Shown here: positions 1-8,773 of the stretch, piece by piece
Layout of the letters: every line of letters begins with the position of its first letter
How positions within the stretch are numbered: position 1 is the stretch's first letter
From: Rhododendron vialii
Taxonomy: Eukaryota > Streptophyta > Magnoliopsida > Ericales > Ericaceae
Reading direction: 5' to 3'
Length of the DNA stretch: 64,000 nt
Assembly: GCF_030253575.1 (NCBI RefSeq)
Contig: NC_080557.1
Location: 37,854,001 to 37,918,000, forward strand
Translations under genes and position numbers: made by a program
Notes under the pieces: model-generated
The model's input: the letters and a program-made list of their open reading frames with translations, nothing else
Database searches by the model: none
What the model was told of the DNA's origin: nothing

Positions 1-703
1 TTATCTATGAAAATTGGAATGTTTTCGGTTCAAACAGAATAAATACACCATTTCTATATTAAAAAAATATAGTTCAAAAATTAAGTGCTCCAATTTTCAA
101 TTTAGTTGAATCAGGGCGAAGATCGTATTTTTTTGATCATTTTATTCTAAATGGCCATAATGAATTTTTCGCTCTAAGACCTTTCAATGAGCACCCTAAG
201 ACTCATTATTTAGTTTCAGGACTCTCTTAGGGTGTCCATTGAAAGGCCTTAGAACCAAAAATCCATTATGATTATTTAAGATAAAATGATCAAGATCTTT
301 GTACTGGTTCAAACATATTGAAAATTGAAATACTTTTAATATATAAAAGGTGTAAAAAAACAAGTGTTTCAATTTTCAATCCGTTTGAACTGATGCAAAA
401 ATATTATTTTTCTGATCATTTCATTCTAAATGGTCGTAATGGATTTTTGGCTCTAAGGCCTTTCAATGGACACTCTTAGAGAGCCCTGAAACTAAATAAT
501 GAGTTAGAATGCTTGTTGAAAGGTCTTAGAGCAAAAAATTCATTATGGTCATTTAGAATAAAATCATCAAAAAAATACGATCTTCGCCCCGGTTCAACTA
601 AATTGAAAATTGGAGCATTTAATTTTTGAACTATATTTTTTTAATATAGAAAGGGTGTATTTATTTCGTTTGAACCGAAAACGTTCCAATTTTCATAGAT
701 AAA
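1..703. repeat. Long foldback repeat, about 350-bp arms
   Basis: The first bases (starting ttatctatgaaaattgg) return as a near-perfect reverse complement ending at about 702 (ccaattttcatagataa), so the block folds into a hairpin with arms of roughly 350 bp. Each arm is itself palindromic: the phrase around ctaagacctttcaatgag and its complement recur within one arm. No coding capacity is visible. It resembles a foldback or MITE-type element, but its left end may lie outside the window and no target duplication can be checked. Confidence 0.8.
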
Positions 704-855
704 CATAATTTAGTTGAAAATATAATTTGAGTTAATCAAATTAAAATTAAATAAGTAATTAAATAAATAATGAAAGAAATCAAAAGGAACCCTCGCAATG
801 CCCGAGCTCTGTGCCATAAATAAGATAAAAACAATTAAATAAAGAAAGGAAAAAA

Positions 856-1422
856 GTGTTCCAATTTTTAATCTGTTTGAATCGGTACGAAGATGTTATT
901 TTTTTGATCATTTCATTCTAAATGTTTGTAATGAATTTTTGACTCTAAGGCCTTTCAACGAGCACCCTAAGACTCTTTATTTATTTTCAGGGCTCTCTTA
1001 GGATGCCTATTAAAAGGCTTTAGAGCAAAAAATTTATTATGACCATCTAATATAAAATAATCAAAAAAAAATATCTTTATACCGGTTCAAACATATTGAA
1101 AATTAAAACACTTAATTTTTTAACTATATTTTTAATATATATAAACGGTGTAAAAAAATAAGTGTTCCAATTTTCAATTCGTTTTAATAAGTGCAAAAAT
1201 CTTATTTTTCTTATTATTTCATCATAAATGGTCGTAATGAATTTTTGGGTCTAAGATTTTTCAATAAGTACCCTAAGAGAGACCTGAAACTAAATAAGGA
1301 GTTTTAGAATGCTCGTTGAAAGGCCTTAGAGTAAAATTTACTCTGACAATTGGGTATAAAATGATAAAACAAATAAGATCTTTGCACCAATTCAATCGGA
1401 TTGAAAATCGGAATACTTAAAT
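856..1422. repeat. Second foldback repeat of the same family
   Basis: Two further diverged units of the preceding family lie in inverted orientation: 856 onward (gtgttccaatttttaatc) pairs with the complement of the end near 1400-1422. The internal phrase ctaaggcctttcaacgag and its inverse are shared with the first block. The second block is more decayed, which suggests an older copy or a tandem expansion of the same self-palindromic unit. Confidence 0.75.
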
Positions 1423-2762
1423 ACTATTTAATAAATAAATAAAAAAAGATATAAAGATTTTTTAAGTAAATAAGGGAGAAAATGGGGTTGGGTAGACTGG
1501 GGGTACATTGGGGGTGGGGTCGGGATCTCTTGTTTGTTTCGTCGAATATGAACATCAATCAAATACATGTATCTTTAAGAAGTGTACGATGTATAATATC
1601 ATGGGAAGTAGGGTATTATTAATCATATCTCTATTAGATCATGTACACCAACACTACATAAATTTGAGCAAAAGTTGCTAGTGAACGGTATATATTTTGC
1701 TATTCATTATTGTCAACACTACACCAATACTATTCAATTTACCTATCATCTATTAAAATATTATTTTTTTGGTTTTTCAAATTGGAAAGGAAGAAGAAGA
1801 CGTCTGGTCCGCCTCACGTTCTCCACATATGGTCCGCCGTCGACTCTATCTCCTCCTCCATTTCCGCCATGGGCGTCCTCCTCCTCTCTCCTAACTCCAA
1901 ATATATATGTATATATGCATCAGACCTGCAAACAAAAGAGAGAGATAACTAATAAAGATGATTGTCAGTACGATCGGAGTGCTGCTCTGCCTCCTCCACG
2001 AGCTGATGTTGTCGGTGAGAAGGTTGAAACCCACATCGTTGTCGATCGCTTTGAAACCAGATCAACAGTAGATCATTGCCCAAGACTCTCATTTGCAGAG
2101 AGAGAGAGAGAGATTTAATACTTTAATCAATTGCTGATGAATAGTGCTTCGGTAAAACAAGCGAGCTACAATGGTTTGAGGGATTTTCCCGAACCATTTA
2201 CAGAGACTGGTGCAGGTCACTTTTACACATTTTCATAGCCAAAATACCTAAAATGCATGTTTACATAGTCTAGTGTACATGCTCTTACACATCTTCCTAA
2301 ATCATATACTCCTTCAAGATTAATTTAGCTTTGTGCATGGACCGTGGCTTCTTGACATGTGTTGCCATGTTTGATATTTTCTTTTATGTTCGTTCAGAAT
2401 ACGGATATATAGTTATGTGACTTCACATATTCGTTTGGGAATTGATTTTGTCACTCCATTTTTTTTGTTAATGTCACTCTCATTCTCTCACAAAACAAAT
2501 CATCTAATCAAGACACAAACGAGAGTGGTATTAACAAAAAGGGAAGTGACAAAATCACTCCCCATTCGTTTTTTAGTATTGTGTTCAGGACCATGTGTAT
2601 CTAGATGCAAGGAACTCCACTACACCCATTTTGGAGTCCAAACTAAGATCAGGGGCTCCAAAGAGCATTGTCCTCAGCCAGGGGCTTGTGAAGATGGATT
2701 GCAAATTAAGGGGCCAGAATCTTGCATGTCTAAATGGCTAACATAATTTGTTATCCGTAAGA
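1423..2762. other. Intergenic, no gene supported
   Basis: AT-rich DNA with a G-rich patch near 1480-1520 and a short GA run at 2098-2112. Open frames here (for example 1675-2118 and 2417-2746) show no recognisable domain and no splice or codon-use support. I see no RNA gene or element with definable ends. Confidence 0.6.
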
Positions 2763-2838
2763 CTGTAAACGAACTAAACAGCTCGCGAACTTAGCTCAAT
2801 TTATTAATGTTCGGTTTGGCTCATTTAGTAAATGAGCA
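2763..2838. repeat. Partial MITE end, related to 8340-8530
   Basis: The stretch starting gtaaacgaactaaacagctc and running to gtttagtaaatga-like sequence aligns with the start of the MITE-like block at 8340 (gtaaacgagtcgagcc, later tttagtaaatggg). Only the first 75 bases or so are present. The two pieces are in the same orientation on either side of a 5.5 kb block. Confidence 0.5.
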
Positions 2839-3347
2839 AAACATTTTACCCTTAAGAAAACCCTCTCTCTCTAACCTTAAAGAAGCCGCTTCCCCGTATA
2901 TCCTCTTTCCCCTCCCCCAAGGGTTTTACGCCCCAATGGGTGACGAAAGGGGAGAGATTTCTCCCATTCGTAGGGTTTTTCCATCTCCCGATTTTAGATT
3001 TCGGAGGTTATTCCTCCTTCCCTCTTCACCCCTATCCTCCTCCTCCCCAAACCACCATCCGCTGCCCTTCCTCCGGTACCTCTTCTGCTGTGTAGTCCGA
3101 CGGCTTTTGAAGGTAGTGACTTGCAGATCATGGTCGCCAGAGGCGTCCTTCTCGCCGAAGTGGGAGATCTAGGTTAGTGGATGAAGTCTACTCCGATATG
3201 GTGGACTCTATCTAGTTCTATTACCGGTTTTTCTCTTCTTCTTTTTTTTTTCTTCTTTGGTGTCCCCTGTGGGATTTCTCCCCATTTGTGGGGTTTCTAT
3301 CACGCTTCTGTGATGTTTTCTGCAATGCTTTGACTGGTTGGAGTAAA
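2839..3347. other. Non-coding CT-rich block, possible retroposed unit
   Basis: A CT-rich stretch resembling a plant 5' leader, lacking a convincing protein. It is separated by the MITE and solo LTR from 8164-8339, which ends in a run of nine A residues. If the intervening insertions are removed, the two parts could form one poly(A)-tailed retroposed unit. This is an inference; no source gene was recognised. Confidence 0.3.
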
Positions 3348-3884
3348 GGTGAGCATGGACCGAATTGGTTTTTATAGTAATTCAATAACCAAACCACTAC
3401 TTATGGATTGTGAATTTAGAGAATCAAATCAACCCATAAAATTCATAAAACCAAACCAATCCAAACCATTCAAAGGCGGTTTGGTTTCAGTTTCAAACCA
3501 CGGTTCGTTTAAAAGTGATATATCATCACTATAAACTATTTTAAGTACTTAAAATTACATAGATAACTTAAACTAAAAGGTACATTGAAATTAGTATATT
3601 AAAATCATCAAAACTCACTAACATCAATGTAACGACCCTGAATTTTGGTCTATAAAAATTTCGTTAAAAATTTGAATTTTATTTAATTTACTTATTTTCT
3701 TTTGAGTGACTATATGTTTTCTTGTAAAATTCGTTGTAGTTAGATTTTGGTCTCAACTAGAAACCCTACTTGGCCAATTTGGTTAATTTCCAACCGACTA
3801 CTTGGAGGAACCGAGCAACCAACTTACCTAGTTACTAGTTGGACCTTTTGAAACCCTTGGACCTTTTGAACCTTTGCCTTTACC

Positions 3885-4775
3885 CTTTGGTCCATAATGG
3901 TTAGGGTAATTTTTATCCATTGGACAATAGGCTTTCCTTTAAAATATTTTGATAAGTACAAAGATATAATATTTTAATGGTTTATAAAAACATGTGCTAG
4001 TACTTATATGCATTGTTTATTGGGGATTCTCCCACCCCTCCATTATCCATTGGATAATAACCACAAGGGTAATTTTTGTCCATTGGATAATAAACTTTTT
4101 ATTATAAAAAGTACATGTAGTCTTTTCAAAATTTTATTTTAAATAAAAGGTACTTGTACTCTTGGTCCAATGGTTATTAACCGCAAGGGAAATCATTATC
4201 CATTGGGTAATAACCATTAGGGAAGTTAGTAACCATTGGGTAATAACTCTTTTGACCAAAACAAAGTACCGATGTGACTAGGGAATCTTCCAATAAAGTT
4301 GATGTGACTAGTCAAACTTTTCAAACCCTAGAAATTTCTTATTTATTTCTTTTTATTAATTTGGTTTTATTCTTTGTCCATTGGACAATAAATGTTAGGG
4401 GAACTATTATCCATTGGATAATAGAAACCCAATTCTTTATATTAAAAGGGTTTTTGAAAGATTTGACAAGTACTTTGATCTTTTAAAAGAAATGATATTT
4501 ATAATTATTTTGAAAAGTACTTTTGATTATTTTTTCTAATAAAAGTACCATAGTAACTATTGTCCATTGGACAAAGATTGTTAGGGAAATCTTTACCCAT
4601 TGGACAAAAGCTTTTCCTTTATTATATTTGACTAGAGTACATATATATAAACACATGGGTAAAATTCAAAAGGACATGTAGTCTTTTAAAAGACTTAAAT
4701 TATGATTTAAAGTACTCGTACCTTATTATCCATTGGACGATAACCGTTAGGGTATTTATTATCCATTGAGTAATA
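3885..4775. repeat. Six diverged copies of a palindromic motif
   Basis: Within the solo LTR, copies of a motif built around ttatccattggataataa occur near 3890, 4040, 4170, 4375, 4560 and 4725, each followed by a 'ttaggg..' linker and a second ccattgg half. Spacing is roughly 130-210 bp. The core is nearly self-complementary. No protein is encoded. Confidence 0.7.
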
Positions 4776-5126
4776 GAGTTATTCTTTCACCAAGTACATG
4801 GGTTTATTAAATTAATCTTTTTTTTCTTAAAACCCCATGTGATGAAGTACCCATATTTTAATTTGAAAGTACTTATTAGCCTTGTAGCCTTTAAGGCCTA
4901 ATATTCTCCTAAGTACCTTTTTATTATTTTGTATTGGGGGTTTTGTACCCAATTGGATTTGTTTAATGGGAGGTGTGATCTACCTAGATTACAAGTACCC
5001 TAGTTTATTTATTTAAAGGGGCATGTGCCTAATTGGATTTCTTTAATAGGTATTTGATTTTGGAAATCTTGTACTTTGTACCTTTCTTATTCTTTCTTGC
5101 ATATATATGTATATATGTGTGTGTGT

Positions 5127-5130
<4 letters not shown>

Positions 5131-5207
<77 letters not shown>

Positions 5208-5262
5208 CCGAGAGAGAGAGAGGGAGAGAGAGAGAGAGACCCGAGAGAGAGAGAGAGGAGGA
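5131..5262. repeat. GA microsatellite in LTR
   Basis: A (GA)n run starting at 5131 is pure for about 75 bp and then interrupted by short non-GA words. It generates artefactual Arg-Glu and Leu-Ser open frames on the two strands. Confidence 0.95.
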
Positions 5263-5595
5263 AGGAGAGAGGAAGGTTGGTGGTACCATGCTTGATCTTT
5301 CCTTGATCTTTGTTCATCCTTGGAGAATCTTTTCCCTAACCAAACTTAACTCCCCATTTGTACTTCCATATTTGATTAGTACCCAAATCTTGTACCATTG
5401 TCTCCCATCCTTGCAACAAATCTCCCAAAGATCAAATCCTTAGCAAATCCTAGCCATGCAAGCCTACCATTTAGCCATGCAAGCCTAGGTTTAGACTTTA
5501 ACCTTCCATAAGTGCATGCCATGTGTCAAAATTTGAGGTAAAGAGAGAGAGAGGGGGGCCGGCCATGAGAGGGAGGAGAGGGCCAAGGTTTTGCC

Positions 5596-5603
5596 TATAA
5601 ATA
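5596..5603 (+). promoter_or_regulatory. Candidate TATA box of the LTR
   Basis: TATAAATA occurs at 5596-5603 in the context gcctataaatagagcc, followed within 40 bp by a C/T-A rich leader. It is the best match to a plant RNA polymerase II TATA element in the LTR and would place the start of the retroelement transcript near 5630. Not tested by expression data. Confidence 0.45.
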
Positions 5604-6514
5604 GAGCCATTCCCATGCCTTTGAACTCACACCTTCACCTAGCAACTTCTCTCTCTAGAAAATTAGTGTTCTTTCTTTGTTCTTGCTTTTGTTCTTCTTG
5701 TTCTTGAGTTGTTCTTGAGTTCTTCAAGAAACTCAACCTAGGCCGCCACTAAACCGCCACTCGACCACCCTTCGATCCAAAAGTAGTGGTAGTATTAGTC
5801 AAGTAGAAGTTTCGAGAGAAACCTTTCTCTTTCGAAGCTACCGGAGACCACCGTAGGAAGTTACTCCGTCCGACCACCGACGTACTTTCCGTAGCCGACT
5901 ACCGCCAAGAAGTAAGGTAGAGTCCCTCGTCCACTAACTCAACGTATAACGTAGAACTGTATGTTGGAAAGTATAATGTAGAACCCCTTGACCCTAACTC
6001 AACGTATATGTAAGGAAATCCTTACTTACTTCCTAATTACTTACTTACGTTGTCGTTTTGAATTACTAAGATAGAACTTATCATTTGTTTATAAGTATTT
6101 GTATTTTGATCTTTAAGATGATTAATGCATATATGAATTGCTTGTATTACTTGTGGTGTAATTAAGCATAAGTGATTTCACTCCAAAGACGTCTGTACAT
6201 GTGGCGTTGTGCTTTGAATAAAGCATAAGTGATACACTCCAAAGACGTCCGTACATGTGGCGTTATGCTATAAGTAGTGATTGAGCGTGTTAAAGTAATA
6301 TAGAATTGGATGATCTTGTTAGAAAGATACGTGTCCTACCGCGGAGTCTTTGAATGTAAACGAGACACGAGAACCGAGAATGTAGAAACATGACACCTAG
6401 GGTGTGATTAATGAAAGGAAATATTTTGAAACACATAATGACCGGTTTTCGGTGGCATTATGTGAGTTGTGTGCATGCGTAAACGAAACATTTGAAAAGG
6501 TTGAAATGGTTTTG

Positions 6515-6655
6515 AAAACCGCAACGTGGCCGGACTTGGTAGCCCGTTGTGTGTATGAAAACTCGTAATGTGGCCGGACTTGGTAGCCCATTGCGTGGAT
6601 TGTGAAAACCACAATGTGGCCGGACGTGGTAGCCCATTGTGTGGTGTGTGTTTTG
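6515..6655. repeat. Minisatellite A, three units in the LTR
   Basis: Three tandem units share the core gtggccggacttggtagccc (near 6524, 6571 and 6615), with a period of about 45-47 bp. They directly precede a different minisatellite. Confidence 0.8.
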
Positions 6656-6657
6656 TG

Positions 6658-6895
6658 TGCGTTCCAATGGGAATCCGGGAAAAGCGGAACCACTGTGAGG
6701 TTGTGTGTGTTCCAATGGGAATCCGAGAAAAGCGGAACCATTGTGAGGTTGTGTGTGTTCTAATGGGAATCCGGGAAAAACGGAACCATTGTGAGGTTGT
6801 GTGTGTTCCAATGGAGATCCGAAATAGCGGAACCATTGTGAGGTTGTGTGCGTTCCCATGGGAACCCGGACCGGCGGAACCATGGTGAGGTATGG
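6658..6895. repeat. Minisatellite B, about five 48-bp units
   Basis: Tandem units begin gttccaatgggaatccggga at 6661, 6709, 6757, 6805 and 6852. The first four are 47-48 bp and end in a ttgtgaggttgtgtg-type phrase; the last diverges. Two shortened relatives of the gaacccggcgcggcggaacc phrase occur again near 6945 and 6980, inside the next array. Confidence 0.85.
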
Positions 6896-7158
6896 CTTGG
6901 TTATCCGCGGAGAGGAGCCAATGCAATTGTGTGCCAATGGGAACCCGGCGCGGCGGAACCATTGTGAGGATACTTGGGAACCCGGCGCGGCGGAACCAAG
7001 GTTGGGTGTGTATGCTTGGTTATCCGCGGTACGGAGCCAATGCAAATGATTTTTAAAGTGTGTGGCTTGGTTATCCGCGGTACGGAACCAATGCTAATGA
7101 TTTTAAAAAGGTTGGGTGTGTAGCTTGGTTATCCGCGGTACGGAGCCAATGCAAATGT
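6896..7158. repeat. Minisatellite C, four units in the LTR
   Basis: Four units start gcttggttatccgcgg, near 6896, 7014, 7066 and 7124, each followed by a gagccaatgc-like phrase. The first unit is longer because it contains two partial units of minisatellite B. Open frames across minisatellites A-C are repeat artefacts. Confidence 0.8.
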
Positions 7159-7641
7159 TTTGTGTAAACAAATGATTTTTGAAAGGTTGTTTTGTAAATG
7201 AAAATGTTGACACGGTCTACGATGAGTCGCGTAGGAGAAACTCGGAAATCTTGGACACCAACGATAGTTGATTAATGAATGTGGATGTGTCATTGATTAA
7301 CTGTGTATATACTTATCATGTGGAAATTGATGTTGTATTATAGCTTGTTTATAAGTTATGGGTTAGCGGGTATGGGATTACTCTGCTGAGCTTTGTAGCT
7401 CACGGTGTTGCCTTTTGGTGACCCTGACATATTATATGGGTGGCGACGCCGGTATAATGTGTCAGATTTTGTAGATAATCAGGATAAGCAGTTCACCATG
7501 GAGGCTTTTGGAGCTGAGGAGCTGGCAAGAATGGAGGAGCTGAGGAGCTGTAGTTAGGAACCGTAGAACCCCCTTCATTTTTGTAAATATTGAACTCTTG
7601 TAGGAGTATTTGTTGTAATAAGAGCCAGACTCCATTTGATG

Positions 7642-7741
7642 TTATCAATAAAATGTCTTCTTAACGTACCCAAAATTCAGGGCGTTATAGATTTTATCAA
7701 TAAATTGTCTTCTTAACGTACCCAAAATTCGGGGCGTTACA
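7642..7741. repeat. Tandemly duplicated LTR terminus
   Basis: The last 48 or so bases of the LTR occur twice: 7642-7690 and 7693-7741, both containing gtcttcttaacgtacccaaa. The inner copy ends gggcgttatag and the outer ends gggcgttaca, so only the outer copy keeps a proper CA end next to the target duplication. Confidence 0.8.
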
Positions 7742-8163
7742 ATCAACCAACTAAATAAAAATAGAATATATTAGAAAATAAGTAACGGAGAAAAAAGAGT
7801 AGGAAATCACTTTAATAAGCCAAAACCGTGTATGTTTAGCATAATGAAATTGTAGGAATAGGAAGTTCAGGAAATTAATATTGAAAGTGAAAAAAAAGAA
7901 TAGGGTGGTGGAATAGAGTATTAGATAAGGAAATTAAGTTTATTAGGTATATCTTAACAAATTATATATATGTATATATATTACATGGTGTGGATCAATT
8001 TGAAACCAGGACTATTAACGTAAATCTATAAACCAAATCATTTAGCACTGTTTCAATTTTTTTTAAACTGAGACCTAACCACATCATTAAAAAATCAAAC
8101 CAAACTATTCAGTTTGGATTGGTTTAGACTGGATTCACGGTTTCATGGTTATTTTGCTCACCT

Positions 8164-8339
8164 CTTGTTTGGAGCTATGGGTTTAGTAACTTTAGTTGGA
8201 GTTGGGTATAGTCTTTGGACTGAGCCCCCTCTTGTTGATTTCTTGATCCTTATTTAGGGATGAAGTTTCCTCTTGATGTGTTGTTTCTTAGATCTATAAT
8301 ATCATTTGTTATCGTTTTGGCAAAAAAAAAGTAAACGAG
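8164..8339. other. Non-coding segment ending in an A run
   Basis: Between the MITE-like element and the next MITE lies non-coding sequence ending in nine A residues at 8331-8339. See the 2839-3347 entry for the idea that both parts belong to one retroposed unit. Confidence 0.3.
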
Positions 8340-8530
8340 TCGAGCCGAACTCAAGTTTGAGTTTTCGGTTCGTTTAGTAAATGGGAGCTCGGCTCGTTAA
8401 GTGAGGCTCAACTCGATTAAAGAGGCTCATTTCTGTTAGTAAATGACTAAACTTGACTTGTTAAGAGCTCGACTTGTTAAAGATTGAGTTGAGCTCAAAT
8501 TCAGTAAACGAGCCGAGCTTGACAAAGTTC
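8340..8530. mobile_element. MITE-like repeat upstream of SERRATE
   Basis: The block is rich in aacgagccgagct words in both orientations (gtaaacgagtcgagcc at 8340; gtaaacgagccgagct near 8506) and resembles the element at 32867-33074. It sits about 240-430 bp upstream of the SERRATE start codon and so lies in the likely promoter. No coding content. Confidence 0.55.
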
Positions 8531-8773
8531 TCAGGGGCCAAAGCGAGACAATAAGGATAAACCGAGAGGTCAAATTGTAATTAACCCTTCCATTTTTTGT
8601 TTTTTCACGACAAAGCTGAAAAAAGCCTCGAAGTCTCAAAAACCCAGTCCAAGTGCAGTGTAGTCGTAGAGGTCCACATCTCCTCTCCAATTTCTAGGGT
8701 TTCCCCCTAATCCCCTCCCCCTCCCACCCACCACTCACCACCATCACCACCACCACCGCCGCCGCCGCCACCC

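Larger units (their letters stand above)
3628..7741. mobile_element. Solo LTR, probable Ty3/gypsy (Tekay/Del-like)
   Basis: The element begins TGTAACGACCCTGAATTTTGG-like sequence at 3628 and ends with the inverse, ccaaaattcggggcgttaca, at 7741. It is flanked by a perfect 5-bp direct repeat ATCAA (3623-3627 and 7742-7746), the length expected of gypsy integration. No gag or pol frame lies inside, so it is one LTR of about 4.1 kb left after LTR-LTR recombination. The TGTAACR-CCC ends, a TATA box, the late phrase tgctgagctttgtagctcac and an AATAAA near the end fit long chromoviral LTRs. Lineage is an inference; the LTR nature is strongly supported by termini plus target duplication. Confidence 0.8.
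3348..8163. mobile_element. MITE-like element split by a solo LTR
   Basis: The left end starts ggtgagcatggaccgaattg and the right end finishes with its imperfect inverse (atggttattttgctcacc at about 8146-8163). Inner sequences rich in aaccaaacc / ggtttggtt are also inverted between the two sides. Removing the solo LTR leaves about 0.7 kb of non-coding, terminally inverted DNA. The GGTGAGC termini resemble non-autonomous hAT-like MITEs; no clear target duplication was found. Confidence 0.55.

Noticed and set aside
5029..5443. Arg-Glu-rich or Leu-Ser-rich proteins
   Set aside because: These frames are produced by the GA microsatellite.
6397..7049. Long open frames on both strands with repeated residues
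   Set aside because: They are translations of the minisatellites inside the solo LTR, occur in several frames at once and show no domain.
6515..7158. CRISPR-like direct repeat array
   Set aside because: Units are contiguous minisatellites without unique spacers, in plant nuclear DNA.
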